Part shown: positions 25,834 through 39,306 of the stretch, piece after piece
How positions within the stretch are numbered: the stretch's first letter is position 1
Layout of the letters: every line of letters begins with the position of its first letter
Origin: Lucifuga dentata
Taxonomy: Eukaryota > Chordata > Actinopteri > Ophidiiformes > Bythitidae
Assembly: GCA_014773175.1 (NCBI GenBank)
Contig: VXCM01001425.1
Span: 133,069-197,068, forward strand
Reading direction: 5' to 3'
Length of the DNA: 64,000 nt
The notes under the pieces: generated by a model
What the model was told of the DNA's origin: nothing
The model's database searches: none
What the model saw: the letters and a program-made list of their open reading frames with translations, nothing else
Made by a program: the position numbers and the translations under genes

Positions 25834-26532
25834 GTAAGAACTGAACTCACTTCATTCACAAAACTTTCTACTCCGCAGCGCACCGACCGCATTTAACCGA
25901 ACTTCACTGTTGTTTTCATTCTCTGACTCGCATGGAAAAGTTACCGGAGGGCTTTTCGGGCTGTCCGGACCGTGAAGTCTCATCATCAGACGGGCTGAGT
26001 GTGTATCTATTTGGGGGGTGTGACAGCACACACCGTACAGCTGTGCCGGGCTTGTTTGTGAGCTGAACAGGTTGCTTACTGAGCGCTAGGAAACACACCG
26101 GCTCATGTTCTCTGTCCGCCCGCCTGTCCGTGGATCTGTCGGTTAGAACCGCTGCTTAATTTGCACCGAATGAGCTCCACGCCGGTTTGATGCTGACATT
26201 CATCCATCAGACATGGCAACTTAGAGGAGTAGTAAGTAAAGTTACTTTTGGATACATTATCAGCTCTCACGGGTGATTTTTCTGCTTTGTTTAAATGCGC
26301 GTGTCACTGCACAGATGATGTCATATCCACTTATTTGTCCAAAGATTTAATTGTTTTCAACCCTGACAATAATCCGTGTTAAATTGGCAACATGTATTGT
26401 TGGATTTTTGTATCAGGCTGACGTCACTGTGGCGTTGACGTAACCACAGTAACAGAAGGTTTTGGTGGAAATGTGCTGAGTCTGCTAATCTGTGACAAGC
26501 GCTGCTGAAAAGAGGACATATAGGTAGACGGT

Positions 26533-26566
26533 GAGGAGGAGGAGGAGGAGGAGGAGGAGGAGGATA

Positions 26567-26602
<36 letters not shown>

Positions 26603-26660
26603 CAGAAACTGTCTATCTATCTATCTATCAATCTATCTATCTATCTATCTATAGATAGAT
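26533..26660. repeat. Compound microsatellite (GAG)n-(GAT)n-(ATCT)n
   Basis: Three different simple repeats follow one another in the first creb5 intron; the ATCT part ends in an inverted AGATAGAT. Confidence 0.95.
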
Positions 26661-26949
26661 ATCTATTTATCTATTTCTGTTTTTACACACACACACACAC
26701 ACACCTATGAATTCACTAGCAGGGGTTGGAAAATGGGGGCTGAGGCAGGTTCAAACCTGTCAGGAGTACAGTAGTATGCTCCCCCCNCTCCCCCATCACT
26801 GCCACTTGCCCTTTCCATTCTCCTCCTCATGTCACTCTCCACTTTCCAACCTGACACCCCCACCATTCATTTCTTATGGAAGCATGTACTTTTGACCTCT
26901 CGTTCTTCTCTTTACCTCTCATTGTTTCCAATAACATCAGGACCCACTT

Positions 26950-26960
26950 TACTGCCTCTC

Positions 26961-27024
<64 letters not shown>

Positions 27025-27033
27025 TGTGTGTGN

Positions 27034-27099
<66 letters not shown>

Positions 27100-27100
27100 G
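26950..27100. repeat. (CT)n/(GT)n block duplicated across an unresolved base
   Basis: CT-then-GT runs occur twice, either side of the N at 27033, and are nearly identical. This looks like an unmerged assembly overlap, not a true duplication. Confidence 0.85.
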
Positions 27101-28131
27101 TCTGTGTACCTGTTAATGTTTATGTCACCAATTTCATCACTGAAAGTTTAATACTCTTTCACATCATCACCCTTATCAGCAGCATCTCCACCCGCTAAAC
27201 CACAAATAATATTGCTTGATTACTCCCCTTCCTCGCTGCAGTCATCACTAAACATAGGATCACAGGAAGATGCAAGTCGAGGAATGGTCACCCCATTGAC
27301 CTCTTGGTCTTCTCTACAAGTGTGTAAATCTTGTGTAGCAATACACAGCTCAGCAGAATGCCTGAGGTCATGGAGATGACAGTTTCCTTCGCGCTCAGTG
27401 GAAAATGAAGAAGTGGCACGTCAAATAAGTCACAATTACTCTCCATCACCGAATTAATATTTCCAGTATCCAGAGAATGACACAGTCAAGGCTGGACCAG
27501 CACTGCAAGCATTTTGTTATTGTGTTCCATTCTGTATTTGGGTTTATTTTCATCTCATGTTGTCTTATTTCCTCTCATGGTTTCACGTATTTGCACTATC
27601 ACCAGCTTATGTTCTTTATGGAAATCATGCACTGTTTCATTGTACTCATATTAACTGATGCGAAAGCCTAATTGTTTGCTGAAACATTTGCAATACACGT
27701 TAACACTCCACCATAGAATCATTTTGAAAAATGAAGAATGATTTTGTGAAGACTTTGATTCAGGCATCTAAAAAAATAGATTGTATGCATTACTGTATAT
27801 TAGGTAATAAAAATAAGTAATGCCTGTATACAGTGTTTTTATAATCCAAGACAGAACTAATCAAGCTCCCACTGGCACCAAAAGGATCATTTTCTGTCTC
27901 ACGATGAAACATCCATCATCCATGGCATCTACCTACACCTCATTATAGAATTACTTCCAAAATAAAGGCACAATGCCTGCTTTGACTGTATGATTTATTT
28001 GAAAGCCTTGTCTTAGTAAAAAGCTGTGTTGTCCTGAATTTAAAAAAAAAAAAAAAAAAGATGTGTGTGATGTATGTTGTTATAATGATGTATGTTGTTC
28101 TCGTCCTTCTGCTTGTGTAGGCTTGTATGAC

Positions 28132-31100
28132 ATGAATGACAAACAGGACAGGCCCTACGTGTGTGGCGCTCCAGGCTGCTCTCAGGTCAGCACAGCATAT
28201 GCATGAAACTGACTAAGACCGTTATGACTGATTATTCAGCTAACAGGCATCAAATTTAACTGAATATCTTATTCCAAGTGTCACGTCTCTGCATATCTTT
28301 CTGTGTCATGTGCTGCAGCGCTTCCAGTTAGAGGAGCATCTCATGATCCACAGACACAAGCATGAGATGACACTAAAGTTCCCCTCCATCAAGACGGATA
28401 GCGCTTTCACAGGTGAGACCTGTCAATGCTCCATTTTCCATCCCACATCCACCTTTACCTGGATTTTTTTTTTTTTTTTTNTTTTTTTTTTTTTTTTTAA
28501 TCTTTCTTTTAGCCGCTTAGATTTGCTACATGTCCCTCAGTTTGGCTCTTGTCTGGCTTTTGAGTGTATGTGTGTGCGTGTGTAGTGACCTCTGCAGGAT
28601 CCGTGCTCGATGAAAAAATGATGACGCTAGGTTATACAGTATGAAATCAGATAAGCTTGATACAGGCTTCCTTCACACAGATTCACAGACTGTGCTATGA
28701 AACAGAGCTGCTCATGTTGCAACATGTACAGTATACTGCATCAGATTAGACCAAATATGATAATCAGCCATCATAGAAGACCCACTTTTGTTTTTAAAAA
28801 AAGAGGGAGTGGGTCTATGGGGNGGGGGGGGGGGGGGTCAGTAGAGAACCTATTGGAAGGACTGGAAGAATGTGATTGTGTTTTTGGACATAGGGGAATT
28901 TATTGATTTTCCTTTTATGAAATATCAGATATTGGTCACCTATATTATCATCACAAGTGTTTTTTCGACCATTTTTGTAAATTATTTTCTTCTTTAAAGC
29001 TTAAATGTGTCCCACGTGTCCTGCCAATAAATGGCCAATAAAGGGCTACCTTGTCTTAAAGAGCTAGAATTCACTCATCCTGGGCTTCATTAGGGAATTA
29101 TAGTCTTCCATGATGTTGTAAATGCTGTTTCAGATGTTTAAAAAATAGTATCAAGAATAAAGTTCTGGAAAAATATTGATTTGATTTCAGGTATATCAAA
29201 TTAAACTGCCAGTTCCTTGAATACATGGAATTGGCTTTGAAAAACTCGAAAACTCAAGTCAAAATATAGTGCCTGGAATTGTGACTTATCAGCCTGGTTA
29301 TTATTCCATCAAGCTATTACTTTGAAAAATTATATATGTTTTATGTTATTTAAAGGCATAAGGAATATACTGGCAATCTGTCACATGAGACTTAATATGC
29401 TGGTTCAGTTCTGTTAAGGTTGTAATTGTAAAAATTACGACAGCACTAATGAAAAATATAGTATGTTCAGAATGTATGTTGTACAGTACTGCCACTGTCC
29501 ACTCACTGACAAGACTCTCTGTCAAAGTGCTGTCACATGACATTGTCTGTAACCATGGAAACCACTATAAGTCTGGACATAAACATCAACATGACATCTG
29601 ACCTCTATGGGCTCTCTCTCTCTCTCTCTCTCTCTGCTTCCCTCTCTGTCTCTCTGTCTTGCAGCCTGTCACGCTTCCTGCGGGAAACCTCATGTCAAAA
29701 CAAAGACACTGGCTGACCTTTGACCTGTGCATGTTTAGACGGCTCAGAGAGACAGAACGATCTTATCACATAGAGAGAGAGAGAATGAGAACAGCTGAGG
29801 GGAGATCTGTTTTTCGTCTTGATATAATAACCAGGATGGTTTGGGTTGATTTAGAAAGCATAACGGAGAATAAAGAAGAAATGTACGAATATAGACCATT
29901 TCACTAAACTTGTGTCTTCTTCTTTGGTATGTGCATGCTCGTATGCAATTTACAGACCAAACTCCAACACCAACCAGATTTTTGCAAAACTGTGAAGAGG
30001 TTGGTCTGTTCAAGGAGATAGAGGAAGAGTTTCTGCAGGCACAAGAAGAGGAAAAGAGCAAACAGGTAAAACAGCAAAAACCTTGGGGAATCTTAGAAAA
30101 AAACCTTAAACACGCATGCGCATACACACAGCTAAACACACACTGCATGTTTGAGACTAGCATTAGATGCTGCAGTGGTGAAAATGTTCTGAGCTGTATT
30201 GTTGTTCCTGCTTCTCCCCACAGACACTTTCTCGTAATGGGTCTTCCTGTCTGAACCAGCACCAGCTCAAACCCCAGCTCCAACTCCAGCACCCGCCCCA
30301 GCCTCCGCACCCACATCCCCAACCACCTCTGCACCGTCCCCAGACCCACCCCCTGCAGCATCACCAGTCCCATGGCTCCATGGTGGGCCCGAGCTGCAGT
30401 CTGGCTGCCCAGCAAACCCTGTCCTCCTGCCAGTCTGGCTCAGCCACTTCCCAGGCTCCTTCCTTAACACACTCAGGGTGAGTATGGCTACAAGAATAAA
30501 CAAACACATGGAAAGACATTATCCAAACAAGCAAACACACTCATATCTTCCTTCTTCCATGCAGCTAAACCCACTCTCTTTATCTCTTGCAAATACATCT
30601 ATTTCCTGTTAATGCCTTTTCTCACTCTTTCTTCCTCTCTGTTACCCTGTCTCGCCATCCTATTTCATGATTCAATGATTTTCCTATGCATAATTTATCT
30701 CTGCACAAATAAACTGAGCAAAAGACAAGAAACTGAGAATTAATTAACAGAGAGATCAAAGTAACAGCAAACTCTTACAGCCAAAGAGATAACTGATGGT
30801 AAAAACTACCCACTCAAAGCGACTGACTCATCCACCCACTCAACTGTCGACCACCCTGTTAAGTCTCACTCAGAACCAGACTGGAGTCTCTCAGAGTCTG
30901 TGCAGCTTCATCGGCTCCCTGGTTATCACCAAGCTCAACAGGCAGATTAGAGGAGTTCCTGTCTTTTATCTGCCCTCCTCTTCCTACTTTTCAATAAAAT
31001 ATGTTGTAAATTTAGTCTTAGTTCATGTCACAACCAAAGAAATTATGAACGGATAATAAGACACATTTTAAATTATAAGCATGAATGAACTGGCTTTTCT

Positions 31101-31777
31101 TTAATTTCTTCAAGAATTAAACTCTCTTGACACTCAGTCTTGCCAAAATAAAAGCCCCGGAGATGTGCCAACAGACCCATAACTTATTTCTGCTTGCAGA
31201 GCATAGATCAACAGAATTTAATGAGTCTCTGTGATGTCTCCGTAGCTGATTAGATGAGTCAAAATATCGTAAGCAGTCAGTGACATAATAAGCCCCAAAC
31301 ATCTGTCCAGGACCAGACAGGATGTGACAGGCTGGTGCAGCGAGAGAGTTAACTGTTGATTGTGGTGCAGTAAATCAGTACCAGCTGAATCCAGACAGCA
31401 TGTTACTCATTGAAACCAGCTAAATGTTACTAAACGAGCCATGGATCGGGTGTCTGAATGTTTCCCCTCATGTTTACCGCTGGTTTCCATAGTCCCTGAA
31501 TGTCTGGCGGGTGGCCCGGTAGAACTGTTGTGGTTACGTTAGGAAATGCTGTTTTGGTTTGTCTGTTCTTTGTAGTATGTTATACGGGCTGCATGCTCCA
31601 GATTCAGAGGTGACATCATCACCAATGACCTCAGAGTAGCCATGGAGGCCCACGCTGTCCGATTGGTTGAGAGCCAAAACGGTTAGGTCAGCACATGGCA
31701 CCCCGCGACTCTGCATCCCCGCTGTAATCCCTAAAGCTTCCCTCCTCCATCTCAAGCTGTTACTCCATATCTCTTTC

Positions 31778-31808
<31 letters not shown>

Positions 31809-33075
31809 CAGCTCATCACACATTTATTGACATCCACCCATCCATCCATCCATCCATCCATCCATCCATCCATCCATCCATCCATCTTCATGCACCATCT
31901 TCACCTTTTTTAGCCATTTCCAAGTCTCTCCTTCATCCACCATCCAGACCTGACTATAAATATTTCAACTTGCCACTCACTGTGAACCCAGATTAGTGAA
32001 ACTTTAGCACGGCTAGCCACAGCTAAAGCTAGCATATGACCCATCTCTCTCTGTGTGGCTGACCACAGACCAGTTCTTGGGCCGCTGTCTTCCCTCCTCC
32101 ACATGAGGAACAGACACAGACAACCCCTCCCAGCCTCCTTGCCTGGCACCCTGCCAGACCCCGCCATGCAAGGGGCATCTGCTCAGCACATGCCTGTAAG
32201 TACGGGGCACTGGCTGTACTCACGCTCACACACTCATTCACATTCAGACGTGCATACATGTGATTTATAGATGTCGATATGGAAGTATTAATGGCTGACA
32301 GATAAAGTCACTTCACTCTATGAATGAATCAAAAGTGTCAAACTCTAAAGTGATGTGACCTGGTGGGGAACTTTTTTTTAATATTTAAGGCTATCTTTTT
32401 GCTGAATGGTAAACTTTACGTCATGTTTCAGATGGAGAAGCAGATGTCCTGTATAATGGGCATGCCGGGTCCCGCCCACAACCCCTCCTGTTCCTCACCT
32501 CAGGTACTGACAAATCATGATGAAGTGCAGATATTTTCTTCCTGTTTTTGTGGATCGTTCATTTCTCCTATTGTAATACCACTGTAACTTATAAAGGGAC
32601 ATTTGTAGAACCCGTGTCCATAGTTCAACAATTTAGTTTCCGATCTCAGTCGCTTTCAGTTCAGACACACACACACACACAGGTTATGACTTCATGTGCA
32701 GACCCACAGACTCTGAATACAGAGTAATAGAGGTTTCAGGTTTCAGAGTCATCTAGGTCAGTGGTTCAAATTTGAATGTCTCTCCCTTTCATCCTGTTTC
32801 ACTCCTTCTTCACACACATGTACACACACACACACACTTCTACTCTATTCCTCTGCTGTACAGTAAGTACAGTAAGTTGAAGCTGAAAGTAAATGTTTGA
32901 AAAGTGGATCAGTGTTTCATGTATACTGTGTGCATTTTCATTCACTGATCCCTCCAGACAGAAATATCAACCTGGTGTGTCATCCAGGCCAAGGATCCAT
33001 GATGTAATCATAAGCCTGTGTCAGGGTGTTTCTATGTAGTAAACAGTACTGAAATACTCATGTCCCATCCTGTTC

Positions 33076-33119
<44 letters not shown>

Positions 33120-35847
33120 TGACTGGCAGGCAGGCTGGCTGGTAAAGCTGGCACAGACAGCTCAGTGACCTCATCCCTGGCAGCCTCTAAATGCGCTCCT
33201 TTTTTTTCATTGCTGAATGGCTCAGAAAAAAAAAAGCTCCTCTCTTAAAGAAATGTTGCATAACAGGGAGTGATAGCAATATTGCTGGGTGGGGGTGGGG
33301 GGTGATGTCATGCTCCAAACATGACTTCTCTCCCTCTCTCTCTCTCTCCCTTGCTCCTCTTCTGAGCGTAGGAGAAAGGTGAGATGAGTTTAATTTAGCT
33401 CTTACAGTGTGTTTGGTCAGATGATACGTGGGAATGATAAAGTGTGAAGGTATCAAGCTGCAGACGGCAGCATTTATCGGAACACATCCCTCTTATCTAC
33501 AGTCTTTGAGGTTGTGGATGATTAGAAGCAGCGATGATGTACTAAGTGGGGGAGTTTAGCTGGCAGCGGTTATTAATTTCCATCTGAGCAATTTTGAGAA
33601 ATTTTGCTATATAGGCGTGATCTCGAGAAGGATTGGCTACTTAAGGTAAACAACTAAATGAGATGTGTTTGTCCTGAAATGGCATATCGGTACGGTTGTT
33701 ATCAGCTGTAACACATTTAGCTGGTGATTTGATGAAACACACACACTATGAGCTGGAAAATGTTTAGGTATGACCACACACTCCATGCAGCTCAAACTTC
33801 AGCCGTAATGATTTATATTATCAAGTGATTATGATGTTTTATATCAGTTAAGTACCATAATCAATATATGAGACTGGAAGAGGGTTTAGTGCATTGATCC
33901 TTTACTCCTGTTCACTGTCAGTGAAAATCTACATTTCTCAACATGCATGTGATCTGGATATAAGAATAAACTCATTCATATTTTAACATTAAAATTCCCC
34001 AAAATAATCATATGATGCTTTCTAAGTTTATAACTTTATCAGAACACTGTATCTGTGTAAAAGTGGCTCATGACTTTTAAAAAAAATAAAAATGCAACAA
34101 TCATTAGGAGCAAATTTGTACATTTAATTTTTATTGTCCACTGTACATTGACTATGATTTTGAATTGATGACATCTTTCTGTATGAGACAAAAAACAAAC
34201 AGGAAACTATGATTGCTGTTGTTAGGCCGTAACTCCATTGACTGATGCTTAAGAATTATGACATCATCAATTAAAGGAAAAGGAGCAATTTACCTAAAAC
34301 AAATATACCATAATTACCAAAATATGGATGACAGTATCAACATTTAAATATTACTTCCTTTTCAGAAAACAATTTCAACTATATTTTCGGAACATTTATA
34401 TTATTATTATTTTGACTCTTAGTTGTTTTTTAGTTTCTTTAAAAGCAACACACCAATCCTTTTTTTTTTTTTTANCCTTTTTTTTTTTTTTAGTAACACA
34501 CCAATCTAAAAAAATAAAAATAAATAAAAATAAGGTATATTTTTAGTGTTGATATGGGCAATCAAACAATAGGTGAAACTCCAATTTGCTATCACAAATC
34601 AGTTAAGTCTCGTTATTATTATAGTTATTTCTTTCTCTTTATATTTCTCTTCACTTCATATTATTAGAAGATAAGATAAATTTCAGAAGACAAAATAAAT
34701 TTTATCTAGGCCAGTTCAGCCTTGGAGGAGATATGCGCTCTACAGAATTGCCCTTCTCGTTCAGGCTGGATTTAAGGTGAAAATTAGAAGCCAAAATTTG
34801 GGTTTGTATCTTTTTGATCATCTGGGCAGCATTTGACATCTTTGTTAAATTATTTGTCCTGTGTGTGCCCTCAGAGACCCAAACAGACAATGGGCCACCA
34901 TTACCAATACAACCACCCAGGAATGGTCACCAGCAGCAACCCTGTGACATCCATGGGTCACATGATGGAGTTGATGTCACAGCGCCTCCGGGCACCTCCA
35001 CTTCAGCACCACCATCCTCATCATCCACAGCTTCCGGCTCCGCCTATCACCTACCAACAGCGATGCCCCGCACCGCCTCCACAGCATCTGGGAAACGCCC
35101 ACAGCCAACAGCTTCACCAATCAGGGAATGTACAACACACTCAGGCTCACCAATCACCGCCTTCCCATCTTCACCAGGGCTCACCTCCTGTTCCACACCT
35201 GTCTGTTCCAGTACAGGTAAAGTAACAGGGTACTCTATATGTATTGATCAACCTAACAATGCTAACATCTTAACTTATATATATGGATTTTAGGAATTAT
35301 GGTGACTTCCACACGTCTGTTTTTTGTATTTAGGTATCGCCGCAGCAGATGCAGCCCTCCCATCCATCCCACTCTCAGCATGCAATGCAGCCTGGTGATA
35401 GCTGCACTGGAGGAGGAGGAGGAGGAGGAGGAGGAGGAGGAGGCCGTCGCAGGAGAACAGCAGACCAAGACCCTGATGAGCGCAGGCAGAAATTTCTGGA
35501 ACGTAACCGAGCTGCGGCCACCCGCTGCCGACAGAAGAGGAAAGTGTGGGTGTCCTCGCTGGAGAAGAAAGCCGAGGAGCTGACGCACACAAACCTGCAG
35601 CTACAGGTAGGACACACTCTGTACACAGACAACACACACACACACAACTTCCAAGAATTCTTATTATACCGTGTGTTCCCAGAACGAGGTGACATCACTG
35701 AGGTCGGAGGTGGGTCAACTGAAGCAGATTCTGCTGACCCACAAGGACTGTCCTGTCACCGCCCGGCAGAGAGAGACACAGGGGTACCCCAGTNCCCGCA
35801 CCCCTTTCTACAAAACTCACCAGCTTTTTTCCCCCCCCAACGCCTGA
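28132..35847 (+). CDS. creb5: CREB5 (CRE-BPa) bZIP transcription factor
   Basis: ATF2-family bZIP factor that binds CRE/AP-1 sites in the nucleus. Exons: 28121-28185 (family start MN.. at 28132), 28319-28412, 29956-30065, 30224-30477, 32069-32195, 32432-32503, 34875-35216, 35334-35606 and 35683-35847. All joins keep frame, giving about 496 codons against roughly 508 in human. Exons 1-2 hold the N-terminal C2H2 finger (CGAPGCSQ.. [15 protein letters not shown]). Exon 3 holds the stress-kinase substrate word [10 protein letters not shown]. The middle is Gln/His/Pro-rich with the CREB5 word SSLLH and MGHMMELM. Exon 8 has a 12-Gly run, RRRR, and the basic region [19 protein letters not shown], with the leucine zipper running into exon 9 ([12 protein letters not shown]). 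A non-coding or longer N-terminal exon may precede. The extreme C-terminus after QGYPS is not trustworthy because of the unresolved base at 35794. ATF2 is excluded by the CREB5-specific middle and the synteny. Confidence 0.93.
31836..31886. repeat. (CATC)n microsatellite in creb5 intron
   Basis: Pure tetranucleotide run of about 12 units after a (CT)n. Confidence 0.95.
35408..35442 (+). repeat. creb5: In-frame (GGA)n tract in creb5
   Basis: A trinucleotide run encodes 12 consecutive glycines just before the RRRR of the basic region. It replaces the Gln/Pro-rich segment I recall at this place in the mammalian protein. Length polymorphism is likely. Confidence 0.8.
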
Positions 35848-36510
35848 CACCAGTCATCTTCTCCTACCACCTTCCAGTATAAATCTACTTTATCCTATAT
35901 GAGCAGACCCTTTTATGTTTTGTCTCATTATAACAGACCACCCCTCGACACATACGGGGAGGGTGTGCTGATCCTTAAATGATGTCACTGTAAACTGCAA
36001 GCACAACTACAGAGCACTTAAGAGTCAAAACCCTGCTTTTGACCCCACAGTCTCCAAAAGTTAGTACATATGCACTTTTATTCCTACGGACAGCCAATCA
36101 ACTGCACTCTTAACTCTCCTTTCAAAGGACTATTTCACCATGTTAAGTTTCATACTCATGTAATGAGTGGAACCTAGGCTGAATGGATTGCAATGCTATT
36201 CTGGGATTGGCTGTTTTGCCTTGCATGAAGCTAGCGTCGAACAAAATGTACACCATGCCCATCTTGCACTCCAGGCAGGTTAAAGTTAATGTTCAGGAAT
36301 GACTGAAGCCGTAAGTGACCCGTGTGTTGAAAAACACTGCACCTTGAGGTTAAAATGAGCGCAGGTATTATGTTTTGTGAAGTGTTGAGCCTTCGAGTAA
36401 GAGGGATGCAACATTGGCATGTGTTACATTGATCCATTTCAATTGTTGTCTTTATACCTGTATGTACAGTATTCATATGTTAAAATAAAAGAGATATTTT
36501 CCTTTAATCT
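35848..36510 (+). other. creb5: creb5 3' flank / 3' UTR
   Basis: No coding potential. An AATAAA hexamer at 36484-36489 is the likely poly(A) signal. Minus-strand AATAAA words for the opposing tril gene begin only about 35 bases further on (36523-36536), so the two transcripts may end nearly abutting. Confidence 0.5.
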
Positions 36511-39306
36511 GCACTGGGGTTTTTATTCATTTATTCACAGACACACAGGTGCATTCATACTGACACAGAAATGACAGCAGACGAAATACATACATACAGC
36601 AAAATACTGTCTGTGTCCAGCTGCAGGGGTGAGCCCAGGAGGAAGTCCCACTCCTGTAGGTCCTGGGTCTCATCTGCATGCCATCCAACACCAACACAAC
36701 AGCATCTCCACCTCCTCGGCTGCAGGAGGCGACATAGGACACGACCCCCACCCTGAACACTAGCTCTCTTCATACAGAGGAAGGCTGGGCTGGATGGTTG
36801 AATGTTACTAGACTGAAACAGATTCCTGTCATAAGTGCTTCGACTCGTTTAGCTGTGGATCTGTAAAAGTCTCACCTAGCTGTGGGTCTGTCTCTTCAAA
36901 CTGACCAGGTAACACACCCGAGGTATTTTTCAACATTATTATCATCTTGTTTTATTATTTGGAGGGGATAGAACCATGTGCTGAGCCGTTCTCTTAGTTT
37001 TATTTCCATAACAGGTGCATAAACAACTATTTCTAATAACTGTGATGGATACACAGCAACTGGATCTAGTATATTCAGGAGATGCCTGTTGATTTCATTG
37101 CCTACTGACTATGCATACGCACTGTAACACATAATTTAAGCATCTTTTCCTCTTCTATTTTTCACTAAGTTCAAAAGACAAAATCTATATTATATTGTTT
37201 CAGCTGAGAAAGTGCACACCTTGTCTTCTCTTACATGCAGACAAGACAGACTAAAAACTAACAACTCTATGCTGCTGTGTTTAAAGAAGAAAGCAAGCAC
37301 ATACAGTATGTCTTTTTTTTTAAACATGGATTTTCTACACAAGTATTATTTTTATCATAGCTAACCTAAGAGATTAAATTACTCCAAAATGTATTAGCTC
37401 AAGTCTTCACTCTTTCAGTTAAATTAGATTACAATTTTTGAACTGTGAACATCTTCACAGTCACTGTAAATCTAATGCTACAATAAAAGCACTTAGTCTT
37501 GGTATGTTCTTGTGATTTTTAAAATATTTTTGTACTGAATCAAATCTTTCATGACACCATAAATGCCAGTCTGAAAGGCTGAGCAAGCAGAGAGCTCTGT
37601 TTTTGTGCTTTTATGGTCTAGTCTGCCATCTAGTGACTGGTTGCATTAGCAGAATACTAGAATGGGGAGGAAGAGATCACAGTAGATGGAACAGATTTAT
37701 AGCTTTTTTTTTTTTTTTTTTTTTTTTTTGGGCCAGTTCACAGCCATGAGAACCTATCTATTACATTAAAAATCACTAAACAAGGTGTGTGTGTGTGTGT
37801 TTAGATAAAGTGCATATGTATGGGAGATACTCCACCCTGTCTACTAAAACAAAGGAACTGTTTAACTATTGCCAGATTTTGTCTTGACACGCATACAAAT
37901 TCACTGATGTGCACGCACACACATGTATCAAATATAACGTTACTTTCTTCTCCATCCTCACAAAGTGTTTTGGTCTCCTTCTAAAGCACTAAACACCCAT
38001 TATATAGAAAAATCTTGCTCTATATTCCACATTACAAAACACAGAAGAATTTTCCCCTGTAGAAAGTTAATATTTTAAAATAACATATGCATGATTTTTA
38101 ATTTTATGCCAGGAAACCTGTGGAGAAGCATCTTATTTTCTATGTATAAAACTCTTCTGTATTGAGAAGCCATAGCCAATTATATACATTATACTGTACA
38201 AGTAAGACAACTATAATTTTTAAATATGCAAATGACAAATCAGTCACATTGTTTGGGATTTTACTTGGTTTTGTAAAAGCAAAACAATACAAAATGTCAT
38301 ATAAAAGTGTAAAACAGAACAGATGTGATAAAAAAAAACAAACATTTTTTTTCTGCCAACCAGCAGCTATCATTACATACTGTACAAATACTTACAAAGA
38401 CACAATATGATGTCTGTGAATTTAATATTAGCACCATAGTTGAAATCAGTGATCAATCATTCATGCGTACACACTCACACCAGATCACACACTTAGAAAC
38501 ATTTGCAGGTGCGAGGAAATGAAAGAGGAAATGGACCAAGCAGGGAGAGGAAGTCAGAGGGGCTGACTTCCTCTGTCACGATGAGACTCGGGAGTGGGGG
38601 TTCAAACGCAGGCTCGAACAGGCAAGGCAAGCTTGAATATACAGTCTTCAATTGGAAATGCAGGTTAAATATAGGATAGGCAGTGAGGCAGGAGACTAGG
38701 CAGATAATTCAAAAAGGGCAGACAAAAAAAATTGAAAACCAAATTATCGAACAAAGGCACACGGGTAGCAAAACTCAAGAGCAAAATCTGGGAAATGTAG
38801 AAATTAGGGCCAGACACATGAAACACAAAAATGATCTGACAAGGAACAAAGGGACCGGAGAGGCATATGTAGACACGGGATGGATTGCCAATGAGGAGCA
38901 GCTGTCAGGTGACTGAGAAGTGGAGGGAAAATGCAGGAACAGGAAACAGGAGGAGAAAACAGAGCATGGAGACAGAATGTGATATAAGGTAGTGATGGCT
39001 AGTGGATTGAGGCTGAAGTGCAGATTGGTGACTTCCTCTGGTTGAGAAGGCCCTGATGAGCTCAGCTGTTCTATTGTCCTTTTAATCCTGCCATAATAAC
39101 TGGCAGGAGTTGTCTTGTGGTCAAATGCAAAACCAAAACCCAAAATGGTGACATGGCTGACCGCAAACACAGTTTTAATGTACTACACTAAATCAGGTCC
39201 CTGGACTTTGTATGTATGTTTGAATACTACAGGCATGATCTAAACATAGAATGGCAACGTGAGTCAGTTAATATATATTCTATTTAACAGTGCATTTCTT
39301 GTGGTT
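36511..39306 (-). other. tril: Presumed tril 3' UTR / creb5-tril convergent interval
   Basis: No exon can be supported. It is mostly AT-rich unique sequence. The block 38575-38990 is purine-rich and reads like a dispersed fish repeat (repeated CAGGCA/GACTAGGCA words), but I see no second copy in the window. Poly-T at 37706-37729. Confidence 0.4.

Noticed and set aside
26533..26660. CRISPR-like or other spaced repeat array
   Set aside because: Contiguous simple repeats without spacers, in a vertebrate intron.
29744..30415. 223-residue minus-strand open frame across creb5 exons
   Set aside because: Antisense to the Gln/Pro/His-rich creb5 exon 30224-30477 and exon 29956-30065, whose sense frame and splice phases are clearly real.
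28132..35847. ATF2 or ATF7 instead of CREB5
   Set aside because: The exon with [17 protein letters not shown], the MGHMMELM block and the jazf1/tril neighbours are specific to CREB5.
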